Numbered from the stretch's first letter, positions 23,005-33,065 are shown. The stretch is DNA of 42,863 nt from Lentisphaerota bacterium (GCA_015061695.1 SUWA01000010.1:1-42863); one strand, 5' to 3'. Program-made: numbers and translations. Notes: generated from the letters alone by a model not told the origin.

Positions 23005-26000
23005 ATGAAAACAAACTCGTTTCTGCCCCGGGCGCTGTCAGCGGTCGGACTGCTGGCTCTGCTGAGTGCTCCGGCAGCGGGCGCCGATTGGTACACCCGC
23101 TATCAGCACACCGATAACGGGCTGGTGGCCGGTTTTGACTTCAACGGCAACGATCCGGCACTGATCCGGGATGAAATCAGCCGCAAAACCGCCGTCGGTA
23201 CTGCCGTAAAAAGCGTAAGAGGCTGGATGCCGGTCGGCAATTATAAATTGGAAGGCAAAAAACTTGCTTTTCCTGATACATCCGATGCGGCCAAACGTAA
23301 GGATTTCACGGTTATTTTTCATGCGCAAATCAACGGCAACGGCTATGCCTTGCTCAAAAAAGGCTCTTTCGGGCTGCTTTTTGAGAAAAATAACGTGTCG
23401 CTTTATCTCAACAGCAACAAGCGTGACCGCAGCATAAAAGCCACTGCCAATGATGGAGCTTTCCACACCTGGGCCATAACGGTGGCCGGCAAGGTCGTCA
23501 GCATTTACTGCGACGGCAAACTGGTCAATTCCGCCAAACTGCCCGCAGCGCCAAGCGCCAATAATGAACCGCTGCTGGCCGGAAATTCCGGCGGCTGGAA
23601 AAAGACCGAAGTCAACGGAACAATGAGTTTGCTGCGTATTTACAATAAGGCTTTGGATGCCAATGCGATCGCCCAGCTGGCCGCCGAATTGCAAAAAGGT
23701 TCGGTGCCGCCGCCGGATGCCAGCTTGGCCATGCAAATACCCGTGGGCGCCCGCAACGTGTTCGTTGGTGACGATATAAGCTACGAAAAGAAAGAACTCG
23801 CCTGGTATTTTGACGGCAAAAGTTCCGGCATCCGATTGCCCGATTATCCGCAGCTGAAAAACAATGTTACCGCCCTGACCGTCGGTGCCTGGATCAAGCC
23901 CGAACACACCATGCCCCGTAAAATGGCTGAACAAGGCTACATTGTAAGTGCCAACAGCGGCGCCCATGCCGGTTGGACCATCGGCACATATTACAACAAC
24001 GGCATCAACGTCAATCTGGTGACCGATAAAGGCCGCTACAATGCCAGTGCAGCGCAGGTACTCAAGCCGAATGTATGGCAGCATGTGGCCTTTGCCTGGG
24101 ACGGCAAACTTATCCAGCTGTTTGTCAACGGCCAGCCGGTGGGCAAACAGGTCGTTGCCCCCGGTACATTAAAAGCGTTCAAAGGCCGGCCCTATATCGG
24201 CAAAGCAGCTGACCGGGACGGTATCTACTTCAAAGGTGCGATCGATGAAGTAAAGATCTTCAACACAGCTCTCTCTGTAGAAAGCGATCCGGATACCGGC
24301 AAAGCCGTGACCACGGCTGCCAGCAATACCGATGATACAGCACTGCCCACTCCCCTGCCCCGGCTGCACGGTACCGAAAACCACCAGCCGGTCGCCGGAA
24401 CTGTCTTGTGCGATTTTGAAGATCTTACCGGCTGGAAGGTCACCGGCTACAAAAATATTGCCGAAGGCAAACTCTGCCGCAGCAACGATGACCGTTTGTG
24501 GGGCGATTACACGGCCAAGTTGACTTTGCAGGCCGGCACGCACTTTGATCCGGCCCGGAAAAAGGTATCTATTGCGCCGCCGGAACCGCTGCTCATCAAT
24601 AGCGATGTGGACTATATATCGCTCTATCTTTCGGCGCAGAACTGGACCAAACCCTCCGGCTGCAAACTGCAGGTAACGCTGCTGGATGCCGACAATAAAG
24701 AACACACTCTGGATATGCAGTCAGCCGAAATACCATTCATTTTCTGGTCAGGCTGGTCACTGGTGGTCAAAAAGATCCCGTTTGCGCTCAAAACTCCGGC
24801 CAAACTTACCAAGTTGACCTTTTACAACTTCGGCGGCCAGAAGCCGGAAGTCTACTATCTGGATAATTTGACAGTGCACAAGCTGCCTGCCAGCCTCCCG
24901 GAAGGCATGGAAGTACCCAGTTGGGCAGAAATCGGCGCCCCGACTTCGCCCACCGGCGCCATGCCCACGCTGACCACTGAAGAACAGCCGGTAACTTTGA
25001 GTGTAAACCGGAATGTCTACACTTTCAGCAGTCAGCAGGGCCAGGACAAAATAGTTTATACCTACACGCCCGCCAGCGGGACTTTGAGCGATATAACTTT
25101 GAGCTTTAACGGTCAACCGGCCTTTCAGCCGATGCTGAACGGCGGTTTCGGTTTTGTTGCGCCGGACGGCAAATTGCTGGAAGTCAACGATCCGGCCCTG
25201 AAAAGCAAACTTTTAAGCGTCAAAAAATCCGGCAACAAGGTGATCACCACCTGGCAATGGAGCTATAAAAATCAGGTACTTGGCACCTGCGGCATTGAAC
25301 TTACGGCCCAGCGCAAAAGTCTTTCCATAAAACTCACCGGCGGCAACGGCAAAGTCCACGCCGTCCGCACCGGGGTGGCTGCCGGATTGAACGGCGAAGT
25401 CATCCTGACCAATCTGCCATACTGGGTGATCCGTTCCAGAGGCGTGAACGACCCGGCACTGCTCTATTGCAACAATATGCTGCTCAGCGCTATTGTTGAT
25501 ATTTACGCCAGCAATGCTTCTGCGCTGACCGGCGGCTCCGGCAAGCGCAGCAACTCGACCTGGCAGATCAACGGCGGTGCGGCTTATCAGGTCAAAAGCG
25601 ACAACACCCGCAACGAAGTCAGCGAAGTCATCCACCTGACCGCCAGCTCGATCGTGTCAGAAGTGATCCCGCACATCGCCAATCCCCGCAATCCGACCAT
25701 GGATATTACCCGCAACGGCATCTGGGTGACCAGAATGTGGTATGCGCCCATGCCCCATTTGAATTATTTCAAAGAAGCCTACCAGATGTGGGAACTTTAT
25801 CACCGCTACGGGATGCGCAATTTGATGATCCGCGATCATCAGACACTGACCAGACAGTATTCGCCCAAGCGCCGCGGCGGTTATGACGGCATGGCCGATA
25901 CGATCCTGCCGGATATCGGCGGCGATGCATCAGCAGCGGAATATTTCCAGAAATGCACCGATGTACTCAACTACCGCATGGGGCTTTACAGCAACTTCAC

Positions 26001-27198
26001 CTTGCTGCCCTCGGTCGGCAGTCCCGAAACCAGTCTGGACAAGATGACCCTCAATTCCGATCAGGATACCCGCTACGGCTCCGTCAGCAGCAAGATGTGC
26101 AAATATGCTTATATATTGGATATCCAAAAACGGGTCAACGCCGAACTCAAACGCAAATTCAAGCTTAAATGCACCTATCCCGACCAGTACACCTGCCGGG
26201 CGCCGTGGGCATTTACCGACTCCGACGTGCGGGTACCGGAAGCCGGGAAGTTCTCTCCGGCATTGCGGGTACTGGCCAAGAGCCTGATCGTCGAACGGCA
26301 GGATTTTGAAATCCCGCTTTCAGAAGGCATCATGCAGTGGCCGCTGGCCGGCTTCTGCGACAGTTATGCGCAAAATGGCTCGCCGGATGATCCGCTGTTC
26401 CCGGAATTTCAGCTGCGCAAGATCCAGCCTCTGAGCAACGATTGCGGTCAACATCTCCGCTACACGTTTGCCGGCAAGATGCAGCTGGTCGATCGTTACC
26501 TTGCGCTTTCGCTGGGCAACGGCACCATCGGTCATATTTTCGGTTCGGTGGGCGGCAATCCGCCGAAAAAGCTCAAGCTGGAAGTACTCAAGAGTTATTA
26601 CATTTTCAAGCAGACGCAAAAACGCTACGCCGGGATCCCGATCAAGAGCATCGAATATCATCACAACGGCCAGCTCATGACCGCTGCGCAGGCCATTGCC
26701 GCCAAACTCGTAGGCTACAATCAGCTCAAGCTTACCTACAGCAACGGCACTGTAGTTTACGTTAATGCCAATGAAAAAGACAATTACCTCATTACAGTCA
26801 ACGGTCAGACGATCACTCTGCCGCCCAACGGCTATTACGTTACCGCGCCGGATAAACTGGTTACCGCCTCCATCCTGCGCAACGGCGGCCGGGTCGATTA
26901 CAGCTTTGGCGATGAATACATCTACGTCAACGGCAACGGCAAAGTCAACGATTTCGGCAGTGTGGTCTGCGCCAACGCCTACGCATTGCTGTTTGAAAAC
27001 GACGCTGTAGAAATCATTCCCGTACCGTTCACCAAAGCCGAAACGATCACCATCAAGCTGGATCAGCTGCCGGTAAAAACGCCCCGGATTCTGGTCAAAC
27101 TGGCGCAGGATAAAAAAGTTATTGCCGAAGAAAAGATCAATGGCAATACTCTTGAGCTCAAAGTCGATGGCAAAGCATTCAGTTATATAATCAAGTAA
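23005..27198 (+). CDS. secreted multidomain protein: two LamG domains, CBM-like domain, putative glycoside hydrolase
   Basis: 1,397 aa with a signal peptide (ends ...SAPAAGA, near residue 27). Two LamG-like jelly rolls are visible, residues about 30-230 (closing [11 protein letters not shown]) and 250-430 (closing [11 protein letters not shown]). A CBM-like domain follows at 465-630 ([12 protein letters not shown], then [10 protein letters not shown]). Residues about 650-900 are beta-sandwich-like. Residues 900-1200 look like an alpha/beta barrel with conserved-looking acidic sites: [15 protein letters not shown] (D1060) and [14 protein letters not shown] (E1107). I do not recognise the exact hydrolase family; the layout recalls large mucin- or plant-glycan-acting enzymes such as GH101-like proteins. 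AGGAGG 8 nt upstream fixes the start. 21 bp after the GH42-like gene, so the two are co-expressed. Confidence 0.82.
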   Translation: MKTNSFLPRALSAVGLLALLSAPAAGADWYTRYQHTDNGLVAGFDFNGNDPALIRDEISRKTAVGTAVKSVRGWMPVGNYKLEGKKLAFPDTSDAAKRKDFTVIFHAQINGNGYALLKKGSFGLLFEKNNVSLYLNSNKRDRSIKATANDGAFHTWAITVAGKVVSIYCDGKLVNSAKLPAAPSANNEPLLAGNSGGWKKTEVNGTMSLLRIYNKALDANAIAQLAAELQKGSVPPPDASLAMQIPVGARNVFVGDDISYEKKELAWYFDGKSSGIRLPDYPQLKNNVTALTVGAWIKPEHTMPRKMAEQGYIVSANSGAHAGWTIGTYYNNGINVNLVTDKGRYNASAAQVLKPNVWQHVAFAWDGKLIQLFVNGQPVGKQVVAPGTLKAFKGRPYIGKAADRDGIYFKGAIDEVKIFNTALSVESDPDTGKAVTTAASNTDDTALPTPLPRLHGTENHQPVAGTVLCDFEDLTGWKVTGYKNIAEGKLCRSNDDRLWGDYTAKLTLQAGTHFDPARKKVSIAPPEPLLINSDVDYISLYLSAQNWTKPSGCKLQVTLLDADNKEHTLDMQSAEIPFIFWSGWSLVVKKIPFALKTPAKLTKLTFYNFGGQKPEVYYLDNLTVHKLPASLPEGMEVPSWAEIGAPTSPTGAMPTLTTEEQPVTLSVNRNVYTFSSQQGQDKIVYTYTPASGTLSDITLSFNGQPAFQPMLNGGFGFVAPDGKLLEVNDPALKSKLLSVKKSGNKVITTWQWSYKNQVLGTCGIELTAQRKSLSIKLTGGNGKVHAVRTGVAAGLNGEVILTNLPYWVIRSRGVNDPALLYCNNMLLSAIVDIYASNASALTGGSGKRSNSTWQINGGAAYQVKSDNTRNEVSEVIHLTASSIVSEVIPHIANPRNPTMDITRNGIWVTRMWYAPMPHLNYFKEAYQMWELYHRYGMRNLMIRDHQTLTRQYSPKRRGGYDGMADTILPDIGGDASAAEYFQKCTDVLNYRMGLYSNFTLLPSVGSPETSLDKMTLNSDQDTRYGSVSSKMCKYAYILDIQKRVNAELKRKFKLKCTYPDQYTCRAPWAFTDSDVRVPEAGKFSPALRVLAKSLIVERQDFEIPLSEGIMQWPLAGFCDSYAQNGSPDDPLFPEFQLRKIQPLSNDCGQHLRYTFAGKMQLVDRYLALSLGNGTIGHIFGSVGGNPPKKLKLEVLKSYYIFKQTQKRYAGIPIKSIEYHHNGQLMTAAQAIAAKLVGYNQLKLTYSNGTVVYVNANEKDNYLITVNGQTITLPPNGYYVTAPDKLVTASILRNGGRVDYSFGDEYIYVNGNGKVNDFGSVVCANAYALLFENDAVEIIPVPFTKAETITIKLDQLPVKTPRILVKLAQDKKVIAEEKINGNTLELKVDGKAFSYIIK

Positions 27199-27217
27199 AT
27201 TTTCAGGAGAAGATATT

Positions 27218-27922
27218 ATGAAAACAACTTCAAACAAGTTTCAATCCTGCCGCTTTACCCTGATTGAACTGCTCGTTGTTATCGCTATTATTGCGATTCT
27301 GGCGGCCATGCTGCTGCCTGCGCTTTCGGCGGCCCGCGAACGGGCCCGGGCCGCCGAAAGCGTAAACCGCCTCAAACAAATCGGGCTGGGTACCAATATG
27401 TATGTGCAGGATTATCATGAATATTATCCCAAAGCCTTTATGTACAGCGGTGTCGGCTGGCCTCGAGGTTATGTACAGATGAAGTATGTATCCCGTTTGA
27501 ATGACTTTGTCTGCCCCTCGATGTCAGGTGTAAAACCGGAAGACAAACAAAGCAATGGCTATGCTTACGACTACAGCTATTCGCATTACGGAATCAACTA
27601 CAACAGCATCGGTTCCGGCCAGCGGGAAAGTCAAGGCGATGTACCGGCCCGGCTGTCGCAGATCGCCGATCCCTCGGCAACGGTATTTTCGGCTGATACA
27701 GTGATCGAAAACACCTCCAACGGCAGCTATCTGTTGTATGATGCCTACGGCAAAAACACCGGCGCCGTTCATCCCCGCCACTCCAGTGTGGCCAACATTC
27801 TGTGGTGCGACGGCCACGTTACCGGCGAAGCGGGCAAAGATCCGGCTTACATGTATTCCAACGTGTTGGGTTCTTACCGCAACGTAAATGATACCAGCGC
27901 TTCCAAATGGGATCGCTATTAA
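27218..27922 (+). CDS. type IV pilin-like (pseudopilin) protein with H-X9-DG C-terminal motif
   Basis: 234 aa. The prepilin signal [16 protein letters not shown] begins at residue 13, with Glu at the +5 position (E17) and a single hydrophobic helix to residue 36. The residue before the cleavage site is Arg instead of the usual Gly. The C-terminal half has H188-(9 residues)-D198-G199, the H-X9-DG signature of the DUF1559-like pseudopilins that are numerous in Planctomycetes, Verrucomicrobia and Lentisphaerae. These are thought to be surface or periplasmic, but their function is not established. CAGGAGAAG precedes the ATG. It lies between secreted hydrolase genes and the DUF4434 gene, implying co-regulation with carbohydrate use. 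Confidence 0.92.
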   Translation: MKTTSNKFQSCRFTLIELLVVIAIIAILAAMLLPALSAARERARAAESVNRLKQIGLGTNMYVQDYHEYYPKAFMYSGVGWPRGYVQMKYVSRLNDFVCPSMSGVKPEDKQSNGYAYDYSYSHYGINYNSIGSGQRESQGDVPARLSQIADPSATVFSADTVIENTSNGSYLLYDAYGKNTGAVHPRHSSVANILWCDGHVTGEAGKDPAYMYSNVLGSYRNVNDTSASKWDRY

Positions 27923-27948
27923 TAAAACTATTCAGGAGAAAATATATT

Positions 27949-28863
27949 ATGAGCAAAGCATTTATTCCGCTGAGCGGAACTTTTCTGGACGGCGTAGCTG
28001 CCGATATTCCGGCCAACAACTGGACCCGTGCCATCTGGAAAAAAGAATTGGCTGAGCAGAAAGCTATGGGGATTGACACTTTGATCATCATCCGCATCGG
28101 CTTTGGCGATTCAGCAATGTATGATTCGCCAACGCTCAAATGCACACTGTTTGACAACAAAGATCTGATGGAATTTCTGCTGAGCGAAGCTGACTTGCTG
28201 GGTATGAAAGTTTTTGTGGGGCTCTTTGACTCCAGCAAATATTGGCTGCAGAATGATTGGCAGGGCGAAGTCGATCTCAACAGCCGTCTGATCGATGAAT
28301 TGCTGGAACGCTACAACCATCACCAATCATTTTACGGCTGGTATATTTCGCACGAAGGCGACATCAAGTTCCATCAGGAAAAAGTCTGGAAGCCGCTGGC
28401 CCAAAAGATGCGCAGCAACACCCCGGACAAACCGATCCTGATTTCGCCGCGCTATGCCGGATGCAAATACGAACCGCGTTTTGCAGTAACGCCCGAACTG
28501 CACGCCAAACACTTTGAGTACCTTTATACGGAAATGGAAGGACTCATTGATTACGCTGCATTTATGGATGGGCATGTAGACTTCCGGGAACTGCCGGATT
28601 TTATGGCGGCGACCAAAGAAGTTTGCGACCGTTTCAACGTAAAATTCTGGAGCAATCTGGAAACTTTCGACCGGGATATGCCGTGGCGGTTCCCGGTGAT
28701 CGAATGGAACAAGATGCGCTTTAAGCTGGAAACGGCCCAGAAATATGTGGAAAAAGTTGTTTCGTTTGAAGTACCGCACTTCCTGAGCAACAATTCCTGC
28801 TATCCGGCAGCAGCCCGCCTGAAAGAGTGTTATCTGGAATATCTGCAGGAACAGCAGCAGTAA
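27949..28863 (+). CDS. DUF4434 family TIM-barrel protein
   Basis: 304 aa, start at MSKAFIPLSG because CAGGAG lies 12-15 nt upstream and the longer frame would run into the pilin gene. The opening block (GTFLDG, then WTRAIWKKELAEQKAMGIDTLIIIRIG) is typical of DUF4434, a glycoside-hydrolase-like barrel often found beside carbohydrate genes. Further barrel strands: MKVFVGLFDS, FYGWYISHEGD, PILISPRY, FWSNLETFD. E in SHEGD and in SNLETF are candidate catalytic acids. There is no signal peptide, so this one acts in the cytoplasm, unlike the two large enzymes upstream. Last gene of the run, followed by the palindrome at 28885. Confidence 0.82.
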   Translation: MSKAFIPLSGTFLDGVAADIPANNWTRAIWKKELAEQKAMGIDTLIIIRIGFGDSAMYDSPTLKCTLFDNKDLMEFLLSEADLLGMKVFVGLFDSSKYWLQNDWQGEVDLNSRLIDELLERYNHHQSFYGWYISHEGDIKFHQEKVWKPLAQKMRSNTPDKPILISPRYAGCKYEPRFAVTPELHAKHFEYLYTEMEGLIDYAAFMDGHVDFRELPDFMAATKEVCDRFNVKFWSNLETFDRDMPWRFPVIEWNKMRFKLETAQKYVEKVVSFEVPHFLSNNSCYPAAARLKECYLEYLQEQQQ

Positions 28864-28884
28864 TCCGGTTTTACCCGGCAAAAC

Positions 28885-28929
28885 AACGGCCATTTTTATT
28901 TTTGCTTATGCTGAATAAAAATGGCCGTT
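28885..28929. terminator. perfect 16-bp palindrome between convergent genes
   Basis: Arms 28885-28900 and 28914-28929 are exact reverse complements with a 13-nt loop. Each arm contains GGCCATTTTTATT, the same core as the palindrome at 39734-39773. It separates the DUF4434 gene (+) from the isomerase gene (-) and could terminate both. Confidence 0.7.
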
Positions 28930-28950
28930 ACTGTTTTATCCAAGTCGTAC

Positions 28951-29838
28951 TTACAGTTCATTGCTATAGAGTTTATTGAAGCGTTCCAGCAGCTTTCCGG
29001 TACTTATGCCATGCCGGGCGGTAACTACTTCGCTCTGCAAAAGCTGCAGCCGGGGCGCCTGCCGGAGCAGCGGCATGACGTGCGACCAATCCACACAGCC
29101 GTCGCCGGGCAGTTTATGTTCGTCCTGAGCGCCGTTGTTGTCGTGCAAATGACAGTTGACTATATGCGGCAGCATTTTTTCCAGAATCTTATCATCCCAC
29201 TGCGGAGTTTTTACCCCTACGGCATTCCAGGCATCCCAAGCCCGGCCGGTGGTGTGCAAACGGCCGTTGTTCATTATATTGGCATGAGCTGCATCGTAAC
29301 AAAATCCCAGATAGTCGGAGGGAAATCTGGCTTTTATTTTCAGCAGATTTTCCGGCGTATTGTTGCGGAACCAGATATTTTCCATGCAAATGATCACGTC
29401 GCATTTTTCGGCTTCGGGCAATAATTTATCCAGCTTCCGGCAAATATTATCCAGATGCGTTTCCAGCGGCAGCTCCGGATACGCTGCATCGTTGCCGATG
29501 TGCATAGTCATGGTTTTGACATTGAACATACAGGCAATGTGCAAGTGCATTTTCTGGCGCAGGATCGTCAGTTCAAATTCCCGTTCATGCGGCATTATCA
29601 GGTCGATATTGGGAGCAAACGGAGCGTGGGAATCCAGAAAAGCCAGCCCCTCAGCTTCCGCTTCTTTGCGCAAAATTTGAGCAAAAGAAAAATCCTGCAT
29701 GATTTGCTGGATCATCGTTTCGTTAAGCACCAGATATTTGCCGCCATTGTCTGCAAATTCGTGCAAATACATCTTGCGCACCACTTCCGGGTAACTGGAG
29801 TAATCCAGAAAAAAAGTAATCGGTAATTCTTTCATCAT
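28951..29838 (-). CDS. sugar phosphate isomerase/epimerase family protein, paralogue 2
   Basis: 295 aa, xylose-isomerase-like (AP endonuclease 2) TIM barrel. Likely divalent-metal ligands are visible in the family order: Glu in CMENIW, Asp and His in CYDAAHANI, His and Asp in NCHLHDNNG, and the late Glu in LLQSEV. Family members isomerise or epimerise keto sugars. The start ATG at 29838 follows the TAA of the upstream paralogue with no gap; a GAGG in the end of that gene supplies the ribosome-binding site, so translation is coupled. The second ATG (residue 2) is equally possible. No signal peptide. Converges with the carbohydrate run and probably processes its sugars. Confidence 0.87.
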   Translation of the reverse strand: MMKELPITFFLDYSSYPEVVRKMYLHEFADNGGKYLVLNETMIQQIMQDFSFAQILRKEAEAEGLAFLDSHAPFAPNIDLIMPHEREFELTILRQKMHLHIACMFNVKTMTMHIGNDAAYPELPLETHLDNICRKLDKLLPEAEKCDVIICMENIWFRNNTPENLLKIKARFPSDYLGFCYDAAHANIMNNGRLHTTGRAWDAWNAVGVKTPQWDDKILEKMLPHIVNCHLHDNNGAQDEHKLPGDGCVDWSHVMPLLRQAPRLQLLQSEVVTARHGISTGKLLERFNKLYSNEL

Positions 29839-30726
29839 TTAAGCCTCAAGCATAAACAATTTTTCAAAACTGCCGGTCAATTCCCGGATCGATAAATTGT
29901 GCCGCAAGATACTGACCTCGCTTTGATATACCTGCAGCCGTGGCGCCTTATGCAGATACTTCAATACCACATTCCAGTCGATATTGCCCTGCCCGGGGCA
30001 ATCGTGCGCATCCCATTGACCGTTATTATCGTGCAAATGGCAGGAAACGATATGCTCCTGCATAAGTTTTAAGGTTTCTTCCATCGTTTTCCAAGCCGGA
30101 ACATCTATCCCCAGCGGCTGCCAGACTTCCTGCGCTGCACCCTGTTCGTAAAGCCGGCCGTTATCAATAATATTGGCGTGACCGCTGTCAAAACAAAATC
30201 CCAGATGTTCCGTATCATAAAGCGCTTTTATTTTGAGCAGATTTTCCGGCGATGCCAGCTGACTCCAGCTGTTTTCGATGGCGATGACCATATCCAGTTT
30301 TTCGGCCTCCGGCAAAAGTATATCCAACATACGGCAAATGCGTTCAATATGTTGTTCCGGCGGCACATCCGGATAGATAAAATCATTGCCGATGTGGAAA
30401 GTCATACTTTTGATGCCCAGCTGAGCAGCAATATTCATGGCAAAGCGGTGACCCATAGCGACCGTATCACGATACTCCGGAGCGTTGAAATCCCAAATTT
30501 TGCCATACAACGCATGGGAATCCACCAAACTCAAACCGGCATCCTCCAGTTCGGCAGCATATTTTTTAAGCATGGCGTGATCGCCCATGATCACCGAGAG
30601 CATGGAGTTGGTCAGCACCAGTTTTTTGATTCCGCAACGGGATATTTCTTCAAGATAGCAGCGCCGCATCGGTTCATCAAGCCGGTGCAAGTCTGTGTAA
30701 AAAGTTACCTGAGATAGATCTTTCAT
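29839..30726 (-). CDS. sugar phosphate isomerase/epimerase family protein, paralogue 1
   Basis: 295 aa from the ATG at 30726 (MKDLSQVTFY), chosen because AGGA lies at the right distance and the longer frame adds 21 unlike residues. It is the same length as its downstream neighbour and clearly related along its full length: GIKKLVLTNSM against GGKYLVLNETM, TFHIGND against TMHIGND, SCHLHDNNG against NCHLHDNNG. Metal ligands: Glu in IAIENSW, Asp/His in CFDSGHANI, His/Asp in CHLHDNNG, Glu in YQSEV. First gene of a two-gene unit; promoter at 30806-30833. Confidence 0.88.
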   Translation of the reverse strand: MKDLSQVTFYTDLHRLDEPMRRCYLEEISRCGIKKLVLTNSMLSVIMGDHAMLKKYAAELEDAGLSLVDSHALYGKIWDFNAPEYRDTVAMGHRFAMNIAAQLGIKSMTFHIGNDFIYPDVPPEQHIERICRMLDILLPEAEKLDMVIAIENSWSQLASPENLLKIKALYDTEHLGFCFDSGHANIIDNGRLYEQGAAQEVWQPLGIDVPAWKTMEETLKLMQEHIVSCHLHDNNGQWDAHDCPGQGNIDWNVVLKYLHKAPRLQVYQSEVSILRHNLSIRELTGSFEKLFMLEA

Positions 30727-30805
30727 AGCCCAATTCCTGTCATTAGTGGTGCTTGCCCAGCCGGATATATTGAATGGCAGCGGAAGCACACCCCTGCTTT
30801 ATATA

Positions 30806-30833
30806 AATATAACACTTCTATATCCAAATTCAA
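30806..30833 (-). promoter_or_regulatory. promoter for the isomerase pair
   Basis: On the minus strand TTGAAT (30833-30828) and TATATT (30811-30806) spaced 16 nt. The predicted leader to the ATG at 30726 is about 75 nt. Confidence 0.5.
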
Positions 30834-30874
30834 ATATCAAAGCAGCTTATTAAGGAGGTGTGCGATAAAAAAAC

Positions 30875-30902
30875 TTGCTTTTTCTGTCAACTGTGGTATG
30901 GT
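30875..30902 (+). promoter_or_regulatory. possible promoter for the methyltransferase gene
   Basis: TTGCTT (30875-30880) and TATGGT (30897-30902) with 16-nt spacing; moderate match. CGGAGGA (30914-30920) follows as the ribosome-binding site. An unrelated AAGGAGG at 30852-30858 opens only a GTG frame that extends the methyltransferase by 23 unlikely residues. Confidence 0.4.
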
Positions 30903-30926
30903 AAAAAAGGTACCGGAGGATATTTT

Positions 30927-31412
30927 ATGTTTGTAAAGTATTTTAACTCCCCGGTGGGCAGATTGCTGATCAAATGCAGCGATACAGCCCTGCGGAGCGT
31001 AACCATCGGGCAAACTGCCCGGGCGGACGACCGGCAGACAGATCACTGGATACTGCAGCAGACGACCGGATATTTGGAACGCTACTTTGCCGGAGAAAAA
31101 GTTTCGCCGGCAAGTCTGCCGCTGGAACTGCACGGCACGGTATTTCAGCAGCAGATCTGGCAAATGCTGCTGCAAATACCCTACGGCTGCACAACGACCT
31201 ACGGTCTGCTGGCGCAGCAGGCGGCAGCGTTGATGCAGAAAAAGTCCATGTCGGCGCAAGCCGTCGGCAACGCAGTGGGGGCCAATTTGCTGCTGCTGAT
31301 CGTGCCCTGTCACCGGGTGTTGGGCAAAGGGAACAAACTGGGCGGTTTTTCCTGCGGTATTGAAATCAAGAAAAAATTGCTGGAAATTGAACATATAATG
31401 TATAAAGAGTGA
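30927..31412 (+). CDS. ogt: methylated-DNA-[protein]-cysteine S-methyltransferase
   Basis: 161 aa, normal for the single-domain Ogt/MGMT type. It removes alkyl groups from O6-alkylguanine by irreversible transfer to its own cysteine. Seen: active site IVPCHRV (125-131, nucleophile C128), helix-turn-helix region IPYGCTTTYG (84-93), and the Asn-rich hinge AVGNAVGAN (112-120). CGGAGGA 6 nt before the ATG at 30927 settles the start. Begins a run with the FMN reductase-like gene 6 bp downstream and the OppF gene after it. Confidence 0.93.
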   Translation: MFVKYFNSPVGRLLIKCSDTALRSVTIGQTARADDRQTDHWILQQTTGYLERYFAGEKVSPASLPLELHGTVFQQQIWQMLLQIPYGCTTTYGLLAQQAAALMQKKSMSAQAVGNAVGANLLLLIVPCHRVLGKGNKLGGFSCGIEIKKKLLEIEHIMYKE

Positions 31413-31418
31413 GCGATT

Positions 31419-32072
31419 ATGAAAAAGATCTATGCCATCAACGGCAGTCCCCGCAGCAACGGCAACACCGCTTTGATCCTGAAAAAAGCGCTGGAAGGCG
31501 CAGCTGCCGCCGGAGCAGAAACTGAATTTATTGATCTTGGGAAGCTGAATTTTTCCGGCTGTTTGAGCTGTTTTGAGTGCAAACGCAAGGGTTCGCCGAA
31601 TTACGGTAAATGCGCCTGCCGGGACGATTTTTCGCCCATTGCCGAAAAGCTGCTGTACGCCGACGGCATCATCATGGGTTCGCCGATCTATTTCGGAGGC
31701 GAAAGCGGCCTTTACCGCAATGCTCTGGAGCGGATATTTTTTCCGCCATTTTGCTATACCTCGCCGCCGGGATCAGTGGCGCCCCAACCGGTAAAATTTG
31801 CCTTTGTCTACACGATGAATATACCGGAAAATATGCTTGCAGAATTCAATTATCCGGAGCAGCTGAGCAAAACGCACAAGTTTCCGCAGCTGGTTTACCA
31901 GAGTCCGGAACCGGAAGTGCTGTATGTTTGCGATACCTTCCAGTTCAGCGATTACTCCCGCTACGAATCATCCATGTTCGATGCCGAACACAAAAAACTT
32001 ATGCGCCAAACGCAGTTTCCCAAAGATCTGCAGGCAGCCTTTGAACTGGGCTGCCGGATGGTCAACAACTGA
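31419..32072 (+). CDS. flavodoxin-family / NADPH-dependent FMN reductase
   Basis: 217 aa flavodoxin-like fold. The FMN-phosphate loop NGSPRSNGNT (8-17) is diagnostic, followed by FSGCLSCFEC (46-55), whose cysteines are typical of the iron-sulfur flavoprotein-related group, and the second FMN contact GSPIYFGGES (85-94). Members reduce flavins, quinones or iron, or act as iron-sulfur flavoproteins; the exact role is not readable. Starts 6 bp after the methyltransferase stop, so co-transcribed. Confidence 0.87.
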   Translation: MKKIYAINGSPRSNGNTALILKKALEGAAAAGAETEFIDLGKLNFSGCLSCFECKRKGSPNYGKCACRDDFSPIAEKLLYADGIIMGSPIYFGGESGLYRNALERIFFPPFCYTSPPGSVAPQPVKFAFVYTMNIPENMLAEFNYPEQLSKTHKFPQLVYQSPEPEVLYVCDTFQFSDYSRYESSMFDAEHKKLMRQTQFPKDLQAAFELGCRMVNN

Positions 32073-32087
32073 CAGGAATGATTTTTT

Positions 32088-33065
32088 ATGGCATTGCTGG
32101 AAGTAAAAAATCTGAAAGTTGACTATCCGCTGCGGGGCTCGTGGTTCAGCAAAAAGCGTTTTCTGCACGCCGTTGATAACGTATCTTTTGCCATTGAGCA
32201 AGGCGAAACGCTGGGGCTGGTCGGCGAGAGCGGCTGCGGCAAAAGCACGCTGGCCAAAGCGCTGGTGCGTTTGGAAAAACCCTCCGCCGGTACGATTTCG
32301 ATCGATAATGTCGATATAGCCAGTTTGCAGGGCAAAGCCTTGCGTAAAGCCCGCAAAGATTTCCAGATGGTGTTTCAGGATCCTTACGGCTCGCTCAATC
32401 CCCGGCTCTCGATCAAAAGTGCGCTGGAGGAAGTTCTGATGCTGCATACTTGCCTTGACTCCGCCGGGCGGCTGCAGCGGATGCAGGAACTTATGAACAT
32501 GGTGGGCTTGAATCCTGAGCTGATCAATCGCTATCCGCACCAGTTTTCCGGCGGCCAGCGTCAGCGTATCGGCATAGCCCGGGCGCTGGCGGCCGAGCCC
32601 AAACTGCTGATCGCCGATGAACCGGTTTCGGCGCTGGATGTAAGCGTGCAGGCCTCAATAATCAACCTTTTGCAGGAGCTGCAGAAAACCACCCGGATCG
32701 CCCTGCTTTTTATAGCACACGATCTGGCAGTCGTGGAACATATCAGCAGCCGGATCATGGTCATGTATCTGGGCAGAGTATTGGAAATAGCTCCGGCCGG
32801 AGAACTTTGCTCCCGGGTGCTGCACCCCTACACGGCGGCGTTGATTTCAGCGGTGCCGACTTTGGAAAAACGTCATTCCCAGCGCATAAAACTCTCCGGC
32901 GATGTACCCAGTCCGCTGGCTCCGCCCGGCGGCTGCGCATTTCATCCCCGCTGCCCGTTTGCCACGGAACAATGCCGCAAAGAACGGCCGGAATTAAGGG
33001 AAATTGCGCCCGGAAGGTTCACGGCGTGCTTTCATGCGTCAGAAAATAGAGATTTTTCTTGCTAA
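32088..33065 (+). CDS. oligopeptide/dipeptide ABC transporter ATP-binding protein, OppF/DppF type
   Basis: 325 aa. Walker A GESGCGKST (46-54), Q-loop FQDPYGSLNPR (95-106), signature SGGQRQ (154-159), Walker B LLIADEP (173-179) and D-loop SALD (181-184) are all intact. The C-terminal LHPYTAAL and GCAFHPRCPFA segment is specific to the oligopeptide/dipeptide/nickel subfamily. It energises import of peptides (or related solutes) with a partner OppD and two permeases, none of which is nearby, so it is an orphan here. CAGGAA upstream of the ATG is a weak ribosome-binding site. Its stop overlaps the -35 region of the ilvE promoter. Confidence 0.92.
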   Translation: MALLEVKNLKVDYPLRGSWFSKKRFLHAVDNVSFAIEQGETLGLVGESGCGKSTLAKALVRLEKPSAGTISIDNVDIASLQGKALRKARKDFQMVFQDPYGSLNPRLSIKSALEEVLMLHTCLDSAGRLQRMQELMNMVGLNPELINRYPHQFSGGQRQRIGIARALAAEPKLLIADEPVSALDVSVQASIINLLQELQKTTRIALLFIAHDLAVVEHISSRIMVMYLGRVLEIAPAGELCSRVLHPYTAALISAVPTLEKRHSQRIKLSGDVPSPLAPPGGCAFHPRCPFATEQCRKERPELREIAPGRFTACFHASENRDFSC

